Positions 25,785 to 36,400 of a stretch of DNA of 64,000 nt are shown here, piece after piece. Below the pieces are notes generated by a model. The model did not search any database, had not been told where the DNA came from, and saw only the letters and a list, made by a program, of their open reading frames with translations. The DNA lies in contig OZ234500.1 of the NCBI GenBank assembly GCA_965153455.1, forward strand, positions 806,001 through 870,000, read 5' to 3'. The translations under genes were made by a program, and so were the position numbers. Each line of letters begins with the position of its first letter. The first letter of the stretch is position 1. The DNA is from Sphagnum compactum (taxonomy: Eukaryota; Bryophyta; Sphagnopsida; Sphagnales).

Positions 25785-25850
25785 GTGGGGTGGTTTGATG
25801 GTAAAGGTGTTTGTCCTCATTCCAAAAGTCAAGGCATCAAACCTCATGGG
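25785..25850 (+). repeat. tRNA-like (SINE-type) relic
   Basis: TTTGATGGTAAAGG (from about 25794) resembles an A box. About 30 bases later, GGCATCAAACCTCATG (25833-25848) resembles a B box with one or two changes. The spacing is tRNA-like. No cloverleaf can be closed, so a decayed SINE is the best reading. Confidence 0.33.
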
Positions 25851-26497
25851 TGGTGTCGTGTGAGGTCAACAATGGTATGTTGACCGAATATTCTCATATT
25901 GAATCTTTAGGTTGCACAGGTTACAAGAGAAGAGCTTAGGAGCTCTTGGGAACATGTTTGTGTGGGTGTTGCTGGGTCACACCAATCCCCGCATCATGTT
26001 GAGCAATGTTTTTGTAAAAACAATTCTTTATTCAATTTAGTACTTAAATTCTTCAGCTTGCTTTCCACTTTTAAGTACAATTTTTTTTTTTCTACTTGAA
26101 ATATGAAAGATCTTTTGCTTGCATCACATCTTTGGTGCAGCCTGCTTGCTGCATCCCTGCACTCAAGCTTTTATGATCTGAAGCTGTGTGCAATTCTGGG
26201 GATCAAGCCTCTGCAAATGAACTGCACAAGTCTGGCGTGTGTGTGATCGATCGCTCACACATCCAAGAACCAATCCCACACTAATCGCACAATGCAGCAG
26301 CAGCTGATGGACACAAGTGACAAGAGTGCAACAACAACCCAGGAGATTTTTGAACAGAGAGTAGTAGGCTAGTCCAGTGGTTTTGTCACAACCTCCAACT
26401 TGTTGAACTCATGATCAGTACCAGATATTTGCAACACTAGTTTAGACTCTAGATTCTGCACTGTTCCTCCTCCTCCTCCTCTTCTTCTTCCTAAAAG

Positions 26498-26570
26498 CTG
26501 CAGATTAGCAGTGTTCTTGCAGATACTTGAGTCTGCAGATCATCAGTGTTCTTGCAGATACTGGAGTCTG
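26498..26570 (+). repeat. 35-bp tandem duplication
   Basis: CTGCAGAT starts two adjacent 35-base units at 26498 and 26533. They share CAGTGTTCTTGCAGATACT and differ at only a few bases, so the duplication is fairly young. No gene is evident around it. Confidence 0.85.
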
Positions 26571-27489
26571 AAAGTACAACAAAAGTATATGTACTTCTAA
26601 CCGTGTACAGTTCAAAAATGATATGGAAAAAAGCTTTGTAAGATTTCATAATTAGTCGGGCCTCTTGGGTTTAGAGCAGGTCCATCCACAACAACAAAGT
26701 ATAATGGCGCATGCAAACGGTAATTTCATGTTTGGATCGTTGTTGGTATGGTATATACTATGAAGTAGAGTCTTCCGTAAAGTCAGGAAAACACGGCACC
26801 AGAACCCTGAGTTTGGTCCAAAACCGGGTGAGATTCCAAAAAGACCTGTGAAACAAATAGATTGCCTTCAAGGAGGGGGTGAAACTCAGAAATGCACCAT
26901 TTTTTTTCGTGCCAAACTGAGTTTCATCTGGTTTTGACTCCCTCTTTCTTTTTCATGGGCGCCTCCACCGTTGCTACATATATTTTCACTGCTCCTATAA
27001 AAAGGAGCCACAAGCTTCTCCTTTCTCATTTGTTTTTGCTTTGTTGCTTAGTTACTTCACCATCTTTTGTGTTTTGTTTTTTTTTTTTTTGGGTTGGTCG
27101 TGGATTATTGGTGGAATCTTCTTCTCGTTTCTGAATCTCCTTGCTCTTTTCATTTATGTCCCCTTTTTTTTTCTCCTCTTTGCATGCATTGTCATGTCAT
27201 ATTGTAGCACTAATTGGGCATCACCTACCTATGTGTTGTTGCCTACTTGCCCTCAGCTTCGTTTGCTCGTACTTTGCATGCATGTACATCTCCCACCTAT
27301 ATAATTAATGATAGTATAGGATGTGAAATTTTCATGAATGATGTAATTATGAAAAAAATGTGAAAAAATTTAAAGATAGTCCCATTGTGCAATTTAAAAA
27401 AAATACAAATTTAAAAAATGAAGAAAAGATCATGAAATGAATTTAAAGAAGTTGCATGCTTAAAGAAATTTTTAGAAACCTCATAGCAG

Positions 27490-28480
27490 AATTTAATTAT
27501 GTTGGTCTTTTTTATTTGTGAATGATAATCGAGATGTTGATATTGAACATGCACAAATCATGTGTTGCATCTTGTGCCATTCAGGTCCAATCAATGTATC
27601 AAATATAATATACACAATCAAAAAAGGAATTAATTCATATTATAAAATGAATGGGATAATGTCTCTAAAAAACCATGTCGATGCAAACCATGCCATTGTT
27701 GCAAAAAGGTTTGAGAATGAAGTGAACAATTTAATGCAAAGAAAAGAAAAGGCAATCAAAAAAAATAAAAAATGTTTGCAAGATTTGTCTCAAAAAAAAT
27801 TGTTGTGAAAGATTTTTTCAAAAAATAGGATGTGCAATAAAAAAATTCCTTGAAAACTTATGTCTTTTGATTGTGAAAAACAATTTGTCCATCCATTTTG
27901 TGGAGAATATATATCTTATTAAGCTTTTGGCTTTGCATTTGTGTCTAAGAATTAATTTCCCTTCCAAAAAATAATGTTCACAAGAAATATTATTATGGTT
28001 GGTGTAGAAAGCTAATCAATTTGGTATTCTTTTTACATTGGTAATCTGTCATTTTACATTTGCTCATTTTGATATCTAAATGTCCAAATGGCCATATGAT
28101 TTGTTAGTTTTGGTCATTAGCTTTTTAAAACCAAAACATTGGTAGCCAAAACATGTCATTATCCGCTTATTTGAAATTATAAAAACTATAAAACCATCAT
28201 TAATTCAAAATTTGATAGATTTGTTGGACAAATATGACCTAAGGAAAAAGTAATTGTTTATGTTAAGGATGAGGCTCTAACTTCAATGCAATGACCAATG
28301 CATTAAAATCAATTTTGAGTTGTGAATCTTTTCGTTTGGGGGAAAATTTTCATCAAACTTGTTTTGGTCATCTTTTTTCCATAGCATGTTAATATGACAT
28401 TGTTAAGTGCAAAATTGGTGCACTAAACAATTCAAACTTGGGTCATTTTTTTTTTATGGAAAACATCCAAAAGAATGTTA
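27490..28480 (+). mobile_element. hAT-type transposon relic, 5' part
   Basis: Broken reading frames encode a BED-type zinc finger and the first half of a plant hAT-family transposase. The finger pair CxxC (27560-27590) and HVDANH (about 27671-27688) is visible, followed by a basic stretch. After frameshifts come DUF659-like blocks: LCLLIVKNNL (about 27865), MSKWPYDLLVLVI (about 28080), LLDKYDL near 28220, YVKDE near 28260 and MTNALKSIL near 28290. Several stops and frameshifts make it non-functional. The homology ends near 28480 at a foreign insertion and resumes at 29989. The assignment rests on my recognition of block order in BED/DUF659/hAT proteins of land plants. Confidence 0.75.
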
Positions 28481-29988
28481 CAAACAATAATTCCTTAGAA
28501 TTTCATTGTCATTTTTTGGTATCCATGTTGAGTAGGAATCTAGGTTTAATCTACCTTGGTTTACAAGGGTGATTACGATGAAAGATTAAGGGGTTTACCT
28601 TGATTTGTCCATGGTTTGCTCCTTCCTACCTTTCTTTCATTTTTTACATGCAACCCCCCTTTAATGCCGTTCTTTGGGAAGCAAATAAGACAACACAATT
28701 ACACTAACCCTACTTAATCCCAACCTACCACTACGAAACAATGGTGATTTATTAAATTAATTCCTTGTTTTTTACTATTATCACCCATCTCCAATTATCA
28801 AGTTGACCTTGGTCAACCAACATTAACCTCACCACATTTTCTTACTCTCTTTTCACCTCCTACCATTTTAACCCCTGCCATCTTTACTTTATTAAACAAC
28901 AGCCATTATTTGAATTGGAACCTTCATACATTGGAATACATTTATTTTCCATTTATTAAAATCACAATGCCAAATTCAAAATTGAAATGTTCAACTTCTT
29001 CACATGGACAAACTACATGAATTCTTTAGGTTCCAATTAGATTCATGAAGTCCTAAGTGTTTTCCTAGTGTTTTCATAATATTTCTTTTACCATCTTATC
29101 ATCAAAAACCCCCTTCTTTGATTGTAGCATCAACTATTAGACTCTAAGTATGCCAAAGAAAAAAAACATAGCCTTGCCACAACTTCCCTTTTCAACCTTC
29201 TAATTTGTCCAGTCCCTTTAGAACCTTAAAACAACCTTCACCCTTACAAATCATTTGCACTCCCTTTTTGTACCTCCTCCTCCTCACCTTTCCCCACTCT
29301 TGAACTCTTTTTGTTCGCTCTTCACCTCCTCATTTTTGCTTCAAGTGGCATTTTTCATTGAAAACAATCCTTGAACAACTGCGTCTACCTCCTTTGTGTC
29401 CCACTTATGCCTACACCTCCTTTTGTCATGTATATTTCCCTAAGTTCACACTAAAGGTCTCATTTTTCATAAATGAGTAGCCACCTCCCACTTGATTGTT
29501 GGTGATGTACTTAGTTCTCCCAAAGTCTTCCCCAAGTCCTCACATCATGCTCCTACCTTTACCTTGAATTTTCGAGTATCTCAACATCTTCACATCCAAA
29601 TGAAAAGCCATCAAGGAGGAATTGACTAAGAAGCCTGAACCTAGTGACCTAACCCCTTAATTTAAACCTAAAATATTTTTTTTAGGAATTGATCTTCTCC
29701 AACAACCGCCCACCCCAAATAAATCAACTAGTCTAGGGTAGGATAAGGTGACCCGTATCCTTTATAGGCTAATTACCCTACTTCCTCCCATCCTATGAAG
29801 GTCACCATTCCTTAAATTTAAGGTAGTTAAAACTTTATCCTACCCCCTTTATATCATGATCTCCTTCCCTTCTCCAAACTCCTATCCTCGTCAACCTATT
29901 CCTTGTTTCATTTAATCCCCCCTCCCCACTAGCAACAATCCCACAAAATGGGTCTCCTCCTAACAAAATGGGGTTGAGCTAATTTTTA
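28480..29988. mobile_element. Nested insertion inside the hAT relic
   Basis: The transposase homology stops near 28480 and resumes at about 29989 exactly where the family alignment should continue, so the 1.5 kb between is an insertion. It has a strong strand skew: C is far more common than G on the plus strand, unlike the transposon around it. I see no long open frame, no clear terminal inverted repeats, no long terminal repeats and no certain target-site duplication. The element class is therefore unknown. Confidence 0.55.
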
Positions 29989-31130
29989 CCTAACCAAAAA
30001 AATTTGGGAAAGGAAGGCAAGAGTGGAATAAAACATGTGTTGATCATGGAATTTGCTTATGAAAATTGAATATCATACTGAAAACAAGGTAGTGAATTTT
30101 TATATTTTAAATAATTTTTTAATTTCAAAACTTTTGCCTTTGATCATATAGGATTGAACATTAGACTAATCTAGTTATAATCATCTTGTAAGTTTGCTAG
30201 TAAGATAATCATGTTTCAAGAAACATTATTGTTTTGGGCACGTATTGTGTTTTGTTACAACAAATGAAGGACAATGAACGTTATTGGTGGAATGCCACCT
30301 CTTGTAATGTGGCATATCTCTTAGATTATTGCATATTGTCTTTTTCCCATTGTCACTTCTTATGTTTTTAATTAATCATGTGGACATTAGTTGTTTAGTG
30401 ATGCATTGCATTTTATAATTTCCATGAATTTAAAATTTAAGGAAGGAAATGAAGTTGAACCCTTTTTTGATAGCTTAATGGATAATGATTTTGGTGTTGA
30501 TGATGAATTGACTTTGCTAGCTTTTAACATCAAAAAGGAAATCTATGAAATATTGAATTCTTTCCTTTCATTGTTAATGAAATATCAAGAGAAAAAATCA
30601 ATAACATGTTTTCCTTTATGTTAACCTTTAGGTTCAAAAGTCGTCATATAATATTTTCATTTGTTGGAAATAGGCTAGGTGTTACCATTGTTCAAGCATA
30701 TGATAAAGAATTTTTGTATCCTATGCTAGTGAAATGCCATGAGCATTTGCATCTCTTGATTGAGTCTAAAATGAGCATTCTTGACCTTGGTGTCTTTGAT
30801 TAGGATTGCACTTTGGATGTCTTTGAGCAAATTGCAAATGCTAATTGCAAGAGCTTGTCCACAAGGAATTATTAATTTTTAAAAACATCAAATGAATGTG
30901 AAAGGCATCAAATTTGTTTTTTTCAATGGTGGGAAAAACATGAATCATTATTTCCTTGTATATCAGATGTAAAACATTATTAAATCATAGATTGAAATGA
31001 GACAATTTTTTTCCTTCTTTGGAATATTTCTTAATCTTAGGAGATGTTGGTTATAAACTAAAAATTCAATAATAGGGCCAAAAAAATTTATGGGTCAAAA
31101 TACCATGTAGCTAATGTACAATACTTGACA
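29989..31130 (+). mobile_element. hAT-type transposon relic, 3' part
   Basis: The same decayed transposase continues. FGKGRQEWNKTCVDHGIC lies near 30006, MFQETLLFWARI near 30210, SDALHFIISMNLKFKEGNE from 30394, SRHIIFSFVGNRLGVTI near 30643, then YDKEFLYPMLVKCHEHLH near 30700. The C-terminal dimerisation region follows, as WWEKHESLFP near 30930 and FFGIFLNLRRCW near 31017. Interruptions by stops and frame changes show it is a pseudogene. Two open pieces (30391-30624 and 30606-30803) belong to it. Confidence 0.75.
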
Positions 31131-32200
31131 TTTTTTAATCGCAATTCTATTTTATTATGAATTTCTCTTGGATGCTATAATCCTTGTTACATCTAATGCA
31201 AGTTGCCAACACTACCTCCAAGCGCCCACATGCATTGCCAAGTAGGAGACCTTCAAAAAATGAAAGACAAAATGTCACTAGAACCCAATAGAGAAATCTG
31301 GCTATTTTTCAATATATATATATATTTGCTAATTTGATAAATAGAAAACCAAGAAAATAAGTAATTTTAGCCATTATTTTTTATTTTTTTGCCAAGTAGC
31401 TAAATTTAGCCAAAAAAAAAAAGTGAGTATTAAAAACCAAACCATTAAGGTGAAGGTTGTGGAATAGAAAGAAAAGAAAAAGAAAAAAAAAGAGGCCATT
31501 ACCACTGGCCACTACCTTACGTGATGGAATATTCTCCTAACAGGGGTAAGATTGATATCCGTGGTTTTGGGAACATTCTGGATGTCCCAAGGGTCCAAGG
31601 AATATTCTCGAATCTCGGACTTCAACCCGCTGGAATATAGAATATTTCAGTTACCATGGGTCAATGACCTAAGGTTAACAAGAATATTCTATACCCAAAG
31701 GGAGTGACTAGTGGTAAACCTGACCGGGTTATCGGGTACATACTAGACCACTGGTTAAAAAAAAAATTGAATTAGGAGCCAATAAAGTGAATATTCAAAT
31801 AATAATTATATAACATTATATTCACTTTTTAGTAATATTAAATTGAAATATAATTATTCATATATATTTAAATTATTTATTTATTTTCGGCAAGAAGATG
31901 CAGGAATGGTAAAGGTAACTATGGTAATAGGAAAGGAAGGGGAAGGAAAGAAGGGTTAACACTTAACACAGTGAAGACTTGGGAACAAGCCTACTAATAG
32001 CAATAAGTAGTAGTAATAATAATAATAATAAGAATAATAATAATAAGTCCTAGTAAGCTGAAGAGTTCACCAATTATTATTTTCTTAAAATTAGAATTTA
32101 AATTTTTAAAGAATTTATTAATTAAATGATTTTTTAAAAATATAGTAAAATGAACAAATCTAAAAAAAGCATTAAATTTGAGCTTTTGTACACAATATTT
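31131..32200. other. Intergenic region upstream of SMP-C2 gene
   Basis: This is AT-rich DNA with no coding signal. It holds a cluster of GAAnnTTC palindromes between 31527 and 31796 (listed separately) and short TAA/AAT microsatellites near 32011-32046. Downstream the sequence becomes GC-richer and pyrimidine-rich, marking the likely start of the next gene's transcription unit. Confidence 0.6.
31527..31796. promoter_or_regulatory. Cluster of heat-shock-element-like palindromes
   Basis: GAAnnTTC occurs at 31527-31534, 31571-31578, 31600-31607, 31682-31689 and 31789-31796. The third continues as GAATATTCTCGAA, a three-unit nGAAnnTTCnnGAA pattern that fits the classical heat-shock element. The cluster lies about 1.7-2.0 kb before the start codon of the SMP-C2 gene and about 0.5 kb before its GC-rich leader. 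The function is inferred from the pattern only. A degenerate tandem repeat could give the same picture. Confidence 0.35.
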
Positions 32201-32281
32201 TTTCTTTGGGCAAAATTTGGCACATCAGTTTTTAAAAAAATCTCCTGCGAAGTCGCCATATTTAGACAATGAGTTCCTAGA

Positions 32282-32425
32282 GTGCCCGTCTGCCCGCCCT
32301 CTTTCCTGCCCGCTGCCCACGATATTTTCTGTCCACTGCCCACCTGTCTGCCCTCCATCCTGCCCGCTGCCCTCCCGCCTTTGCGCAATTACTTCCTTTC
32401 TTTCCTCCTTCCTTCCTTCCTTCCT
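32282..32425 (+). repeat. CTGCCC-rich and TTCC-rich low-complexity leader
   Basis: Repeated CTGCCC(GC) units (32287-32380) are followed by TTCC repeats (about 32397-32425). They lie at the GC-rich edge of the SMP-C2 transcription unit. Such pyrimidine-rich stretches are common near plant transcription starts. The overlapping open frames on both strands here are low-complexity artefacts. Confidence 0.6.
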
Positions 32426-33490
32426 CTGTCTTCTCGCTGCCGTTGCTGCTGCTGCGCGGCGCTTTTGTTGCAGCAGTGTCCTCGATCTGTGTGCACATCT
32501 GAGGAGGAGGCGGAGCATCATCGTCGTCGTCGTCGTCGTCGGCATGCGATGGTCGATGATGCTCTTGATCTGATCCCGAAACCCAAGTCACCCATTTCAC
32601 TTACAGCTTTACTTCCGTGTTCCTTTCTATCAGAACTCTTTCTGGGGTGTATGTCTGGAAGTACGAGCAGCGGCTGTGGCCTGTTGCTTTACAGCTTTTC
32701 CTGCCTGTCTATCTGTCTCTCTACTGTCGAGGACTCTCCTCCTCGTTGATTGTGCGGATCCAATAAGCCCAGCAGCATCATCAGGAGCCAGTAGCCTGCA
32801 GATGTCGTTGATTGTTGCAGTTGATTTCTGCAAAATTGATCGCAGCATGCAGTTTCCCCAAGTACTTTACAACATCATGTATTTAAGCCGAAGTACTTCC
32901 CATTGCAGCAGGATCTCATTACTGCTCAGCTGACCTATCACACAGATCAGAAATCCAGATTGCTCAGACTCGACTGTTGAGAAACCCAAAAAAAAAAAGA
33001 AAAAAAAGAAGAAATCATCGAAGAAGAAAAAGTTTTCTAGCTCTCCATCATTGGAGAGAAGAGAGAGAGAAAGTAAGTAGAGCCTCTAGTACCACCAAGC
33101 TATAGTACCGTGGGAGGAGGAGCAGCAATCTATAAGGATCCCGACATTCCAGGAGGAGCCTCATGATCAGTTGTGTTCTCCCAGGAGAAAACCGTGTCCT
33201 ACGTGATCGAGATTCGAGTATCTCTAGTGCTGTTTTCTGGGAATCTGGAGAATGGGTGCTGGCTTTCTTTTGTTGGGGAAAAGGAGAAAGAAACTGTTGG
33301 TTGTTTTTTGTTTAGAAAATTTCCTTTAGTTCATCGTCAACGGCTCTTTTCCCAACTGGGGTTTTCTAGATCAGGATTTGAAGCTGGCGACCACCAACAA
33401 GCTTCTGCCCGATGATCAGGAGACACTGCTTGTTTCGAGAAATATGATAGTGTTTTGATAGACATTCTCGAGAGGTGGTGGGAAGAAAAT

Positions 33491-36400
33491 ATGGATCAGG
33501 TGCCACCAGCAGCTTCAATAGCAGCAACTGCTGTAGAGGCCAGCAATAGTAAGGCAGCAGCAGCAGCAGCAGGCAATGATGATGAAGCTGATAAAGCAGG
33601 AGCAGGAAGAGGAGGAACAACAACAGCAGTGATGGAGCCTCAGCCATTCTTCCTCTTCATGCTGCATGTGGGAGGAGTGCTGATCCTCAGTTGGCTAGCA
33701 TCTGCCTTCTCCATCAATTCCATCCTCATTGTGGTCGTCAGCTTCATCTACTTGTATCATGTAGGTCTAATACTTTGTGCTGTAATTCCAAAACCCTATT
33801 TTCTTTTCTCTTGGCTTTTCTTGACATGCATGTATGAATCCACCTTACTTGTTGCATTAAGGACCAGCTTCACCATTGATCATCCTTTCCTCCAAGCAAA
33901 CCTAGGAATACGTACTTGTTGCAAGCAGGACCTTTCATGTGCGCCCTCACCATTGATCCTTTCCAAGGAAACCTATGAGTACTTAGTTCTTGGGAGCTTC
34001 ACCATTTGATGCTTTCCAAGGAAACCTGTGCAAACATTTTTTTATTCTTACCCACAAAACGAGCTTGCAAGGAAGCTTGAAAGTGCTTACAACATGTTGA
34101 TGATCTATGTGTGTGAAAATCAAACCAATACATGGAAACAGTGGGAAGGAAAGAATTGGAGTCTATCTGTATCTTTGAATGTTTGGTACCTTCAAAGTGT
34201 TTTCTTTGTGGAGTTTTTTGATGTTGCAGTCTCATTAGATATGATTTTTGAAATTGATGCAGGTAGAGAAGCAGGGACGAGAGAGAGAACATCGATGGAT
34301 ACGCCATCAAGAAAGACGAAAGGCACACATTGCAGGGGTAAAAATGCAAAAATCTCTTACTGACCCAGAAATTCTATTCTTCTGAAGTTGACCATTACTG
34401 AATAAGAAATACAGAAAAAAATAGAATGCACAACTAGTGCATCATCACTGCTGATCTTTCTCAATTCTGATCCTCTGTAAAAGAAATGCAGAGACGAGAT
34501 TCTGATACAACACATTATAGCTGAAAAACAGAGAAGCAAAACCCAGTGTTAGGTTTTTTTTTCAGCAGGATTGGTGTTGTTGTTACCATTGGGTTCAAAG
34601 AGTTTGAATACTGACTAACACTGTCATGTTCCAAATCCTTTGTGCAGCTTGGTGATGGAGAAACCGTGCGATGGTTAAATCAAACACTAATGAGCATGTG
34701 GCCTGTGTGCCTGGAGTCCTTTGTTTCTCAACAATTCTTCCTGCCCATAGTCCCATGGTTTCTGGATATGTACAAGCCCAAGTCTGTGGTAAATGACTGA
34801 TCAGAATCTTGCGCCCCAGTGTTTTAAACAATGACCTGAAGTATGCCCATATACTTGTCACTGTATCTGCTTTCAGCTTGCAAATACTGATTTTGAAGCT
34901 TGACTTTATTATGAGTTTGCATCAGGGCATAGTACCAATTGACCATTTTGGGTGGCTGATGAGGCAAGTTTGGGGATATGGGTAGAGTGAGGTTTTGTTG
35001 CAGAAACTTCATTTGGGAAACCAAGCACCAGTATTCACATTAATACGTGCATTGGATCAGCACAGTGATGGCGATCACTTGGTACTACTGCTCTTCTTTT
35101 CTATCCCATTTCTCCTCTTTCAGAAAATCCAACAAGTTTGAGCTGAATGAATGAATGAATGAATTTGCCCTTGTCGTCCCCAAAAGAAAGGAAAAAGAAA
35201 ATAGAGCATGAATTGGACATAAACTGAACCCTAATGATGGGTTGTGCAGGTGATGGAAGCAGCAATGGAGTTTGCATCTGGGGATGACATGAGTGCTGAG
35301 ATGTCAGTGGCATTATTACCCCGTCGTTTCGGTGGTTTTCGCACCACTTTCTACATCTCAAAGTTACACATAGAGGGAAAGGTAATACTTCCATAAATCT
35401 TCCTTGTGGGCAACTAATCTAGTTCATCTTCTTTCCTATGCCTTCCAGTGTGACATTCTGTCTGTGAGAATTAGGATGTGTATCTAATATCCTATTGGAT
35501 TATAAGTTTGATGTTGGATTCCTGAGATTGGGTTTGGTTGTAACTTGTAGGTCAAAATAGCAGTAAAGTTTGTGAATGGCTGGCCAGTTATTGGGCGCAT
35601 CCGCTTCTGCTTTGCACATCCACCTTATGTCCAAATGACAGCCCGTCCAATGTACAAAGGAATGATGGATGTTACCTACATTCCAGGTGCTGCAGGCTGG
35701 CTGGTAATAAATATCACACTCTTGTCTTCCCAAACTCATCAATTTTACTGGGTTTTGTAGCAGATGTGTTAATTAGAATTTTATATATCAGTTGTTGCAG
35801 ATAATTCATGTTACCTACATTCTGGGTGTAAATGCAGCATTTGCAGATATTTCTTTAAAATGGATGGATTGGATAATTTCTTTTACAGGAAGCAACACTG
35901 GTGAGCGCACTGGAGCAGTCTCTAGTGGAAGTGAGTGCACTCCTCTGGGATCTGCCTTTGTGTTCATTCCTACTACCTATATGAGCTTAAGGTTCAGATC
36001 ATTTAAGTTTGTCCTTGAGTGATCTGCAGGTCTGAAGTAGAGAATTTGGCTTGTGTGCAGCCGAATATGCTCGTGGTGGATGTGGAGAAGCTTGCTGCAA
36101 ACAATGTGATGTTGCCAAACTTTGTACCTGAGCGAAGTACGGTGCCTCTGACTGCATCTGTAGACAACAAGCAGTCCACTTCAATAGCAATTGTGCACAT
36201 TGAAATCTTCAGTGCAAAACAACTACGAGCTGCAGACAGGAATGGTATGTAAAAGTCTTTATGTGCATATGCCCCTGTTAAGATCAAGCTTTGCTTTGTT
36301 ACAATTTGATCATTACTCTACAGGTGGAGTAGCCATGCCAGAAAATGGTGTTGACAAATGGGAAATGCATCATGTCAGCTGATTTGTTGTGCGAAACTTG

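Larger units (their letters stand above)
20623..27490. other. Gene-poor region after XEG113-type gene
   Basis: The first few hundred bases are presumably the 3' UTR. The rest is AT-rich and holds no recognisable coding exon. It contains a TG microsatellite, SINE-like pieces, a GGGAAC array, two tandem duplications and a perfect inverted repeat, each listed separately. A TATA-like sequence between short inverted arms (26991-27008) precedes a pyrimidine-rich stretch, but no convincing gene follows it. Confidence 0.65.

Noticed and set aside
26366-26425. tRNA-Gly-like A box (TAGTCCAGTGGTT) suggesting a tRNA gene.
   Set aside because: No proper B box or acceptor-stem pairing follows. At most it is a very weak SINE relic.
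26892-27304. Two hydrophobic open frames as small membrane proteins.
   Set aside because: They are translations of T-rich and CT-rich stretches, with no conserved feature and no supported splice structure.
32178-32749. Overlapping open frames on both strands in the leader of the SMP-C2 gene.
   Set aside because: They are low-complexity translations of CTGCCC, TTCC and TCG repeats with no family resemblance.
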